From positions 24,534,557-24,598,556 of the forward strand of contig NC_091172.1 in assembly GCF_040958095.1 (NCBI RefSeq): a stretch of 64,000 bases of DNA, in the 5' to 3' direction. The translations under genes were made by a program, and so were the position numbers. The notes beneath the pieces are model-generated. The model ran no database searches. It worked only from the letters and a program-made list of their open reading frames with translations, and was not told where the DNA came from. How positions within the stretch are numbered: position 1 is the stretch's first letter; every line of letters begins with the position of its first letter. The stretch comes from Procambarus clarkii. Its lineage: Eukaryota; Arthropoda; Malacostraca; Decapoda; Cambaridae. This document shows positions 54,962 through 64,000 of the stretch, in pieces.

Positions 54962-55398
54962 CTGTGGGAGTTGTTAGCTGTGGTGGTGGTTAGCTGTGGT
55001 GGTGGTTAGCTGTGGTGGTGGTTAGCTGTGGTGGTTGTTAGCTGTGGTGGTGGTTAGCTGTGGAGGTGGTTAGCTGTGGTGGTGGTTAGCTGTGGTGGTG
55101 GTTAGCTGTGGAGGTGGTTAGCTGTGGTGGTGGTTAGCTGTGGAGGTGGTTAGCTGTGGAGGTGGTTAGCAGTGGGGGTGGTTAGCTGTGGAGGTGGTTA
55201 GCTGTGGTGGTGGTTAGCTGTGGTGGTGGTTAGCTGTGGAGGTGGTTAGCTGTGGAGGTGGTTAGCTGTGGTGGTGGTTAGGTGTGGAGGTGGTTAGCTG
55301 TGGTGGTGGTTAGCTGTGGTGGTGGTTAGCTGTGGAGGTGGTTAGCTGTGGTGGTGGTTAGCTGTGGTGGTGGTTAGGTGTGGTGGTAGTTAGCTGTG
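54962..55398. repeat. 16-bp minisatellite, about 27 copies
   Basis: The unit is TAGCTGTGGTGGTGGT, with TGGAGG and TTGT variants. Confidence 0.95.
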
Positions 55399-55411
55399 GT
55401 GGTTGTGGTCA

Positions 55412-55722
55412 GGAGCCTGGGGGGTGCACGGAGTCTGGAGTGCACGGAGTCTGGGCTGCACGGAGCCTGGGGGGTGCACGGAGTCTGGGGTGCACGGAGC
55501 CTGGGGTGCACGGAGCCTGGAGGGTGCACGGAGTCTGGGGTGCACGGAGCCTGGGGTGCACGGAGCCTGGGGTGTGCACGGAGCCTGGGGTGCACAGAGC
55601 CTGGGGTGCACGGAGCCTGGGGTGCACGGAGCCTGGGGTGCACGGAGTCTGGGGGGTGCACGGAGTCTGGGGTGCACGGAGCCTGGGGTGCACGGAGCCT
55701 GGGGGTGCACGGAGCCACACAT
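55412..55722. repeat. 16-19-bp minisatellite, about 18 copies
   Basis: The unit is GGAGCCTGGGGTGCAC, with GGGG-extended and GAGTCTGG variants; GTGCAC palindrome in each. Confidence 0.95.
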
Positions 55723-55867
55723 AAGGCCAGCTGAGCACAGTACATTAATCAACTTTTACGTCACTTGAGGTTCGATGATGTATCACCTGGGCCCGACACC
55801 GGCTGAGCCATGGTCCGCCCGGGACCTGTTATGGTCCGTGTTAATCTTCCTCCGCTACACCTGCTCC

Positions 55868-56035
55868 CACCCATGGCCCCCCAGGGTGGCCCTCATGGTC
55901 CCCCAGGGTGGCCCTCATGGCCCCCCAGGGTGGCCCTCATGGCCCCCCAGGGTGGCCCTCATGGCCCCCAGGGTTATCATGGTCCATGAGGATGGTCTTC
56001 CTGGTCCACGAGGATGGTCTTCATGGTTCCACAGG
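55868..56035. repeat. 21-bp minisatellite, degenerate at its end
   Basis: The unit is CCCAGGGTGGCCCTCATGGC plus C, about five good copies, then diverged GAGGATGGTCTTCATGGT units. Confidence 0.85.
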
Positions 56036-56165
56036 GTGGTCCTCTATTCGGTCTCCCAGAATAGACAATATGGCCCCCACACCCCCAAACCGTCAAAGAT
56101 AGTGTCCCATTCTCACCCTGTCTTCTGGGGGCTTCACTTCTGGTCAAAGGATAACAGACAAACTA

Positions 56166-56245
56166 AGTGTGTTCTACCCAGTGTTCTACCCAGTGTTCTA
56201 CCCCAGTGTTCTACCCCAGTGTTCTACCCCAGTGTTCTACCCTGG
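56166..56245. repeat. Short GTGTTCTACCCCA repeat
   Basis: About six copies of GTGTTCTACCCCA, 14-15 bp. Confidence 0.85.
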
Positions 56246-56473
56246 ACCCCCGTCCCTCCCCCCTACCTTCGCTTAGTTCACTACTATTGTTGGGAGTTGA
56301 ACGGAGATTTGTAATTCCTATCGCAAGAAGAATGGTGGTCCTAATTACCTCAATACGCTTCCCAAGAAATTGTTAAATCAGTTAATTATAAATTGTTAAT
56401 CAAGTGGACACCGGACCGCGATCAACACGTCTTAAGAGGGTGGGTGGGGTAGGGGGTGAGTGTCCGTTAAGGT

Positions 56474-56525
56474 GACGGGTACCCCGTGGTGACGGGTACC
56501 CCGTGGTGACGGGTGACGGACCCGT
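56474..56525. repeat. Short GTGACGGGTACCCCGTG repeat
   Basis: Three near-palindromic copies of GGTGACGGGTACCCCGT. Confidence 0.75.
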
Positions 56526-56657
56526 GGTGACGTGCCAGACAGGACGGCGACGACCACCTGACGCTGGTCGTTAGTGTCAGCTGTCGTCTCGTGCTGTCAG
56601 GAAGATGGTCGTCTCGCTGTCCATCTACGACAGTGCTGACACTCGCCGCTGGGGGGA

Positions 56658-57352
56658 GGACTGGGGTGGGACTAGAGGGCTGGGGTGGGACTAGAGGACT
56701 GGGGTGGGACTAGAGGGCTGGCGTGGGACTAGAGGACTGGGGTGGGACTAGAGGGACGGGTGGGACTAGAGGGACTGGCGTGGGACTGGGGTGGGACTAG
56801 AGAAACTGGGGTGGGACTACAGGACTGGGGTGGGACTAGAGGGACTGGGGTGGGACTAGAGGGACTGGGATGGGACTAGAGGGACTGGGGTGGGACTAGA
56901 GGGACTGGGGTGGGACTACAGGACTGGGGTGGGACTAGAGGGACTGGGATGGGACTAGAGGGACTGGGGTGGGACTAGAGGGACTGGGATGGGACTAGAG
57001 GGACTGGGATGGGACTAGAGGGACTGGGATGGGACTAGAGGGACTGGCGTGGGACTAGAGGGACTGGGGTGGGACTAGAGGGACTGGGATGGGACTAGAG
57101 GGACTGGGATGGGACTAGAGGGACTGGGATGGGACTAGAGGGACTGGCGTGGGACTAGAGGGACTGGGGTGGGACTAGAGGGACTGGGATGGGACTAGAG
57201 GGACTGGGATGGGACTAGAGGGACTGGGATGGGACTAGAGGGACTGGGATGGGACTAGAGGGACTGGGATGGGACTAGAGGGACTGGGGTGGGACTAGAG
57301 GGACTGGGATGGGACTAGAGGGACTGGGATGGGACTAGAGGGACTGGGGTGG
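56658..57352. repeat. 20-bp minisatellite, about 35 copies
   Basis: The unit is GGACTGGGGTGGGACTAGAG. GGGGT, GGGAT and GGCGT variants follow a local five-unit order between about 57000 and 57180 (a 100-bp block seen twice). Confidence 0.95.
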
Positions 57353-58721
57353 GATCAATATAGCAACAAAGGTGTAAATGACAGGACAGGACAACAGTTA
57401 ATGATACCGCCGCCCCGTCTTCCCCTCACATATCCACCCCACACATAAAACACACACTTCATTACTACATGTCGCGGGTCCCAGCAACGACATATATTTC
57501 CCCCCGCCACAGCGACGCGTGACGGTGAAGCCCCGTCACCAGGCGACGTCACCTGGACGTCACGGGCCGTGATGATGATGATGGCGACATCACGGGTAAT
57601 TAAATGGTTTGTCACTCTACGAAAAACACAATAAAATACAAGTATTATCTGTGTTCCAGAACAAAACTTTCACTCGTCGTTTGGAGACAAACAGTTCAGG
57701 CGCGGGCAACAGCTAATTGAATCGCGTGTTTGACCGCAAAATGAATTTCTGGGTCATTCTGTGTTTCCTGTCGATGGTGGTGTTTGAACATTTATATCAT
57801 CTGGACCGTAGTTACGGGAGTATCGTGGCGGTGACTGTGCTGGGGTAGTGGGAGGTGGTGGCGCTGGGGTAGTGGGGGGGTGGTTGTGGGGGGGCGGCGC
57901 AGGGAGGGAAGGAACAAATGCACAATGCCAAGAACGAACATTATAAATTATTCATTGAATAAAACATACACTGGAAGGGACGAGATCAAACGTGAGGGAA
58001 TGAAGTAACTTCAAGACTAAGGTATACATTCTAAGGTATACATTCTCTGGTGATCAAAACCCCGACATGTCTGGGCTCAGCCAAATATAGCGACTAAGAC
58101 ATAACTGAAGAGAAATTTCTTGTAGGATATCAGCCACCTTTCATGAACGACAGGGCAGGTGGTGGTGTGATACCATGTAAAAAAAGGGCCTGATTGCACC
58201 CGGCAGCGCGGAATCAAACAACATGGGATTGCCAGAATCTGTTTGGTGCAGTATGCAAGCTTGCAATGGTGGCAGACTGACAGTGAGGGTTTGCAACAGT
58301 GCAGACACAGCAACAGCAGAGGAAGTTACTGATCTGCATGATGTGGTAAATGCTTCAACTGAAGCCCTCTTATAATTAGGGAATTTAGTCACGAAACAAT
58401 AGATTAAGTGAACGTAACATCACAAGATGAGGGGAAACAATTGCCCCCTGACCTGATGCCATTCTCACACAGCCTGTGACAGAGCCGACCCGAGGTGACA
58501 GACCATCTTGATCTTGCTCTAATATCAGAAGATCAAGGTAGGGTGGGGGGTGAAGCTCGCTCCTTCATGTCAACACAATATTTGAAGATGGAATACAGTT
58601 ATAGAAACACATTTAAAGATACAGAACAATGACTTGCTTGACGACCATCGAGGAGACTAAAACAGAGATAAGAATTACAAAGTATCTTCCGCAGAGTGTT
58701 AATAGGAGATCAAGGCGGTTA
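57353..58721. other. Apparently unique sequence, no gene established
   Basis: Contains three CRE-like GACGTCAC/GACATCAC sites at 57544, 57556 and 57586, and a 35-codon hydrophobic frame from 57741 (see findings). The rest shows no known element or domain; frames up to 86 aa are unsupported. Confidence 0.45.
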
Positions 58722-58966
58722 GGTTATCTCGAGATGATTTCGGGGTTTTTTTAGTGTCCCCGAGGCCCGGTCCTCGACCAGGCCTCCACCCCCAGGAAGC
58801 AGCCCGTGACAGCTGACTAACACCCAGGTACCTATTTTGCTGCTAGGTAACAGGGACATAGGGTGAAAGAAACTCTGCCCATTGTTTCTCGCCGGCGCCC
58901 GGGATCGAACCCGCGACCACAGGATCACAAGTCCAGCGTGCTGTCTGCTCGGCCGACCGGCTCCGG
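58722..58966 (-). mobile_element. SINE1 (tRNA-derived), full length
   Basis: Reverse complement of the 52.4-kb copy with few changes: B-box GGGTTCGATCCCGGGC, TTTCTTTCACCCTATGTCCC, tail AGGCCTGGTCGAGGACCGGG. It ends AAATCATCTCGAGATAACCT. Confidence 0.9.
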
Positions 58967-59589
58967 TGGTTTCAAGGAGAGAATTTTATAAAGGTTATCC
59001 ACTGAACTTGTTCAAAAATGCGTACCAAGAAGAGAGCAGAGCAAAAAAACTTGATAGATAACAAAGGCAGTAAAAAAATATCTTACAACAGAGAGAGAAA
59101 CACCTCTGCATGAAGTATCACTCTAACAGGAATTACACATATTATGAAATATACAAAGGCTATTAAATTTATCTACTTAGGAAATCATATCAGCAAAAAA
59201 GGAACTCTGAATGAAAACTTTCTCAAAAGGTTAAGAAAGGTCAAATGTCTTGTTATATCCCAATAAAAGAAAATCAAGAGAAACGCCTCAGTAGGACTCT
59301 TTTAAAAGGTGAGACTTACCAAGTTATAATTGATGATAAAAGTCAGCCAAGACTGTGAATGAAGACTTTGCGGCAGTGTTAACACTAGGAAGATTAGACA
59401 ACATCTAATCTAGACAAGAAGAGAATACATTTTGAGACATTTCAATAACGAACGAAACAATCAGGAAGAGGGACTTTTGTTAATATTGTGGATGGATTTA
59501 AATCCAAACTTTAAGGGAACTGGCAAATGAACTGTGTCTATCATTAAAGTTATTTTTTATGTTTTTTAGAAACTCTTTGGATCAAGGGA
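58967..59589. other. A-rich sequence, possibly decayed LINE
   Basis: A fragment reading KFIYLGNHISKKGTLNENFL near 59165 vaguely recalls the YLG..IS..G motif of non-LTR reverse transcriptases. Otherwise nothing is recognised. Confidence 0.3.
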
Positions 59590-59657
59590 TAGTTTCCCTA
59601 GATTTTAAAATCTAGGGAAACTAGATATGTTGTGTACCTGTATGGTACACAACATAT
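59590..59657. repeat. Two adjacent perfect palindromes
   Basis: 59590-59623 is a 34-bp loop-free palindrome (TAGTTTCCCTAGATTTT and its complement). ATATGTTGTGTACC (59625-59638) pairs with 59644-59657 over a 5-nt loop. Confidence 0.9.
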
Positions 59658-59799
59658 ATACTTCATGGTTTTCTCAAAATCATGGGGTGGGACTGCCTTA
59701 CCTTACTTTTAGGAACAGGTGAGCAGCTACTCAGAAGACTTCCAGTAGATGTAGGAGACACGGACTTCTCTACAGCTACTGTAGAGGTGCCAAATGAAA

Positions 59800-60260
59800 G
59801 ACTGGCAAGGAAATTACAAACATATGGAGTAAAGGAAACAGTAACACAGCTAACAGTAATGGTGCAGAGAGAGCTACATGAACTCCACAAATGGTCGGAA
59901 AACCGTCAAATGCTCATTAATATTGAAAAATGCAAGATCTTGCATGTAGGGCATAACAATACACATCACAACTAACACATCAACAACACTGCTGTGGAGC
60001 AAACGGATGAAGATAAGGACCTGGGAGTCAGAATCCATCATTCATTCAAAGGTGCACAAGTGGAATCTGCAGTGAAAAATGCCAACCAAACCCCTAGCTT
60101 GGAACACTCAAACGAATGTTTCACCTCAAGGAAAAAATAAGTGGTTATTCACCTGTACAAATGTCAAGTGTGTAACCATTTGGACCACTCATCCTCAAGA
60201 CATATCTGCTACACATCTGCTACATATCTACTCATCCTCAGGACATATCTGCTTTGGATA
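59800..60260 (+). pseudogene. CR1-like LINE thumb-region fragment
   Basis: The plus strand reads LHKWSENRQMLINIEKCKIL then HVGHNN. After a frameshift it reads EDKDLGVRIHHSFKGAQVES and AVKNANQT. These correspond to the LSEWSNKWLLKFNPSKCKVM and EKDLGV blocks of family A, but in a different subfamily. The catalytic FADD is not recognisable upstream. Confidence 0.7.
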
Positions 60261-60334
60261 AAATACTTCACTGATTGACAAACGTCTTCCCAGAACTTTG
60301 GTCTGCCTTGACCAGTTGACCGTGACATCTGGTG

Positions 60335-61222
60335 AGTAGTTCTCCCCCAGTGTAAATTGACCTGCAGTTCTCCCCCAGTGTAAATTGACCTGCAGTTCTC
60401 CCCCAGTGTAAATTGACCTGCAGTTCTCCTCCAGTGTAAATTGACCTGCAGTTCTCCCCCAGTGTAAACTAACCTGCAGTTCTCCCCCAGTGTAAACTAA
60501 CTTGCAGTTCTCCCCCAGTGTAAACTGACCTGCAGTTCTCCCCCAGTGTAAACTGACATGCAGTTCTCCCCCAGTGTAAACTAACCTGCAGTTCTCCCCC
60601 AGTGTAAACTAACTTGCAGTTCTCCCCCAGTGTAAACTGACCTGCAGTTCTCCCCCGGTGTAAACTAACCTGCAGTTCTCCCCCAGTGTAAACTAACTTG
60701 CAGTTCTCCCCCAGTGTAAACTGACCTGCAGTTCTCCCCCAGTGTAAACACCTGCAGTTCTCCCCCAGTGTAAACTGACCTGCAGTTCTCCCCCAGTGTA
60801 AACTGACATGCAGTTCTCCCCCAGTGTAAACTGACCTGCAGTTCTCCCCCAGTGTAAACTGACCTGCAGTTCTCCCCCAGTGTAAACTGACCTGCAGTTC
60901 TCCCCCAGTGTAAACTAACTTGCAGTTCTCCCCCAGTGTAAAGTGACCTGCAGTTCTCCCCCAGTGTAAACACCTGCAGTTCTCCCCCAGTGTAAACTGA
61001 CCTGCAGTTCTCCCCCAGTGTAAACTGACATGCAGTTCTCCCCCAGTGTAAACTGACATGCAGTTCTCCCCCATTGTAAACTGACCTGCAGTTCTCCCCC
61101 AGTGTAAACTGACCTGCAGTTCTCCCCCAGTGTAAACTGACATGCAGTTCTCCCCCAGTGTAAACTAACCTGCAGTTCTCCCCAAGTGTAAACTGACCTG
61201 CAATTTTCCCCAGTGTAACCTG
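60335..61222. repeat. 28-bp minisatellite, about 31 copies
   Basis: The unit is CAGTTCTCCCCCAGTGTAAA then CTGACCTG. Variants end CTAACCTG, CTAACTTG or CTGACATG, and the four leftmost units have TTGACC. Two units are shortened by 4 bp (AAACACCTG). Minus frames up to 224 aa are array translations. Confidence 0.95.
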
Positions 61223-61405
61223 ACCTGTCGTTCACCTTAGTGTATATTGAACAATGCAATTATACACTAATGCCTTTAACATCAGTTAATTGAACATTTC
61301 ATTAAATATTTGCAGCTCTTTTTTCCACTAATGAAAACAACACGATTATTCGACCCATTTTCTAACACGTTCTGATCAAAAGACGAATTGTTCAATTCCA
61401 CACGG

Positions 61406-61408
<3 letters not shown>
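61223..61408. other. AT-rich, no feature
   Basis: Short unique stretch with no repeat or gene. Confidence 0.5.

Positions 61409-61478
<70 letters not shown>
61409..61478. repeat. (TA)n microsatellite
   Basis: Pure TA array. Confidence 0.95.
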
Positions 61479-61482
<4 letters not shown>

Positions 61483-61800
61483 TAGCTTTCGACTCAGACC
61501 TTAGTGACTGCACTCCTAATTAGTTTACACTGAGCATTTATTTAATTTATAGCGCCAATTTGGGTTGCAAAATCTTTGGCACAATTATTTTTAAAGTATA
61601 CATTATATTGGCGATCTCAAAATAGCTTCTCATAATCGTCTTTAATGATTTTTATTATACGAATTTCTTCTTGATTATTTCTCATTCTCTCGAGTTTATC
61701 GGTCGTTGTCTTGTAATTACCTTGTTGGGTTATGGGAGCATCTCCCGAGGTGACAGTTATCACCTTGGCTTGTAGTTGGTGGGGAGCTGCGCCGAGCTAT
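61479..61800. other. AT-rich, no feature
   Basis: No open frame of note and no repeat. Confidence 0.5.
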
Positions 61801-61905
61801 GAGGCAGGGCGCAGTGTCTTGTAGGTATGAGGCAGGGCGCAGTATGAGGCAGGGCGCAGTATGAGGCAGGGTGCAGTATGAGGCAGGGCGCAGTATGAGA
61901 CAGGG
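61800..61905. repeat. 17-bp minisatellite, about 6 copies
   Basis: The unit is TATGAGGCAGGGCGCAG, with a longer first copy containing TGTCTTGTAGG. Confidence 0.9.
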
Positions 61906-61974
61906 TTCAAGCATCAAATTCTTCCTACATGATATCTTCTCGTCGCGACGAGTTGTGATATCGTAGCATCAAAG

Positions 61975-62860
61975 GGAACCCCAACACCCTGGAGGTCCTC
62001 CTCCACTACACCCCAGCACCCTGGAGGTTCTCCAGTACACCCCAGCACCCTGGACGTCCTCCTTCACTACACCCCACCACCCTGGAGGTCCTCCTCCACT
62101 ACACCCCATCACCATGGAGGTCCTCCTCCAGTACACCCCAGCACCCTGGAGGTCCTCCTCCAGTACACCCCAGCACCCTGGAGGTCCTCCTCCACTACAC
62201 CCCAGCACCCTGGTGGTCCTCCTCCACTACACCCCACCACCCTGGAGGTCCTCCTCCAGTACACCCTACCACCCTGGAGGTCCTCCTCCAGTACACCCTA
62301 CCACCCTGGAGGTCCTCCTCCAGTACACCCCAGCACCCTGGAGGTCCTCCTCCACTACACCCCCAGCACCCTGGAGGTCCTCCTACACTACACCCCCTCC
62401 ACCCTGGAGGTCCTCCTCCACTACACCCCCTCCACCCTGGAGGGCCTCCTCCACTACACCCCCTCCACCCTGGAGGTCCTCCTCCACTACACCCCCTCCA
62501 CCCTGGAGGTCCTCCTCCACTACACCCCACCACCCTGGAGGTCCTCCTCCAGTACACCCCAGCACCCTGGAGGTCCTCCTCCACTACACCCCCAGCACCC
62601 TGGAGGTCCTCCTCCACTACACCCCCTCCACCCTGGAGGTCCTCCTCCACTACACCCCACCACCCTGGAGGTCCTCCTCCACTACACCCCCTCCACCCTG
62701 GAGGTCCTCCTCCAGTACACCCTACCACCCTGGAGGTCCTCCTCCAGTACACCCCAGCACCCTGGAGGTCCTCCTCCACTACACCCCCAGCACCCTGGAG
62801 GTCCTCCTCCACTACACCCCCAGCACCCTGGAGGTCCTCCTCCAGTACACCCTCAAGACA
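61975..62860. repeat. 31-33-bp minisatellite, about 27 copies
   Basis: The unit is CACCCTGGAGGTCCTCCTCC then ACTACACCCCAG or equivalent. Variation lies in ACTACACC/AGTACACC and in the CCAGCA, CCACCA or CCCTC joint, which changes unit length. The 275-aa frame is an array translation. Confidence 0.95.
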
Positions 62861-62930
62861 ATAACAGGTTCATTAACTCTTGAGTTGATCGATGATTCAT
62901 GCAGCCTTCAAGTCACTGGAGCAGCTGCTC

Positions 62931-64000
62931 ACCTGGTCTGAGTGTGGGGGACTGTCAGCTGGTCTGAGTGTGGGGGACTGTCAGCTGGTCTGAGTGTGGG
63001 GGACTGTCACCTGGTCTGAGTGTGGGGGACTGTCACCTGGTCTGAGTGTGGGGGACTGTCAGCTGGTCTGAGTGTGATGACTGTCAGCTGGTCTGAGTGT
63101 GGGGGACTGTCACCTGGTCTGAGTGTGGGGGACTGTCACCTGGTCTGAGTGTGGGGGACTGTCACCTGGTCTGAGTGTGGGGGACTGTCACCTGGTCTGA
63201 GTGTGGGGGACTGTCAGCTGGTCTGAGTGTGATGACTGTCAGCTGGTCTGAGTGTGGGGGACTGTCAGCTGGTCTGAGTGTGGGGGACTGTCACCTGGTC
63301 TGAGTGTGGGGGACTGTCACCTGGTCTGAGTGTGGGGGACTGTCAGCTGGTCTGAGTGTGGGGACTGTCACCTGGTCTGAGTGTGGGGGACTGTCACCTG
63401 GTCTGAGTGTGGGGGACTGTCACCTGGTCTGAGTGTGGGGGACTGTCAGCTGGTCTGAGTGTGATGACTGTCACCTGTCTGAGTGTGGGGGACTGTCACC
63501 TGGTCTGAGTGTGGGGGACTGTCAGCTGGTCTGAGTGTGATGACTGTCAGCTGGTCTGAGTGTGATGACTGTCAGCTGGTCTGAGTGTGGGGAACTGTCA
63601 GCTGGTCTGAGTGTGATGACTGTCAGCTGGTCTGAGTGTGGGGGACTGTCAGCTGGTCTGAGTGTGGGGGACTGTCACCTGGTCTGAGTGTGGGGGACTG
63701 TCAGCTGGTCTGAGTGTCGGGGACTGTCAGCTGGTCTGAGTGTGGGGGACTGTCACCTGGTCTGAGTGTGGGGGACTGTCACCTGGTCTGAGTGTGATGA
63801 CTGTCACCTGGTCTGAGTGTGGGGGACTGTCACCTGGTCTGAGTGTGGGGACTGTCAGCTGGTCTGAGTGTGGGGACTGTCAGCTGGTCTGAGTGTGATG
63901 ACTGTCAACTGGTCTGAGTGTGATGACTGTCAGCTGGTCTGAGTGTGATGACTGTCAACTGGTCTGAGTGTGGGGGACTGTCAACTGGTCTGAGTGTGAT
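62931..64000. repeat. 26-bp minisatellite, runs off the window end
   Basis: The unit is GGTCTGAGTGTGGGGGACTG then TCACCT, about 41 copies, with a 24-bp type (TGTGATGACTG). The last six bases alternate between CACCTG and CAGCTG, both E-boxes. The true right end is outside the window. Confidence 0.95.

Overview
The window looks like nuclear DNA of an arthropod, most probably a decapod crustacean of the crayfish or lobster type. The reasons are its enormous microsatellite and minisatellite load, the absence of any prokaryotic gene layout, CR1-like LINE, Penelope-like and tRNA-derived SINE copies of the kind common in decapod genomes, and short runs of the arthropod telomere motif TTAGG/CCTAA. 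The species call is inference; I could not search a database. I see no rRNA gene, no intact tRNA gene (only tRNA-derived SINE heads), no CRISPR array, no viral gene and no complete protein-coding gene. Almost every long open frame here lies in a tandem array and is open only because the repeat unit lacks stop codons.

Layout. 0-5 kb: short tandem arrays (29, 27 and 21 bp units), a SINE and LINE 3' ends. 5-9 kb: a LINE 3' end between two CA/TG microsatellites, a decayed near full-length CR1-like LINE, and a 34-bp array. 9-16 kb: AT and GT microsatellites, a SINE, a dispersed repeat here named R2, and low-complexity DNA. 16-22.6 kb: large minisatellites (24, 35/38, 28, 17 and 34 bp units). 22.6-26.2 kb: three consecutive minus-strand LINE remnants with a long TG-rich tract. 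26.4-29.3 kb: 24-bp and 16-bp arrays and a TA array. 31-35 kb: the most informative segment. It holds a SINE, then a 59-bp candidate coding exon, an 11-copy 36-bp array grown from that exon's own splice donor, and a 1.5-kb essentially perfect palindrome of two Penelope-like element 3' ends. 36-38 kb: quiet DNA and a promoter-like stretch with about 20 inverted CCAAT units. 40-44 kb: LINE, SINE and Penelope-like pieces. 44-47 kb: 30-bp arrays, one with higher-order structure. 47.4-50.4 kb: a palindromic MITE and an R2 copy with an internally expanded segment. 50.8-51.8 kb: a 21-bp mucin-like array. 52.7-55 kb: AT-rich quiet DNA. 55-64 kb: nearly continuous minisatellites, a SINE and a LINE fragment; the last array runs off the window.

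By my tally of the intervals listed, minisatellites cover about 17 kb and simple repeats roughly 2 kb more. The only segment I would defend as possible host coding sequence is the 59-bp exon at 31770-31828. If it is real, most of the window is probably intronic or intergenic DNA around a large gene on the + strand. The recurring theme is repeats grown from identifiable seeds: a splice junction, LINE 3' tails, an internal piece of R2. A second theme is unusually many perfect hairpins, from 12-bp stems up to 766-bp arms.
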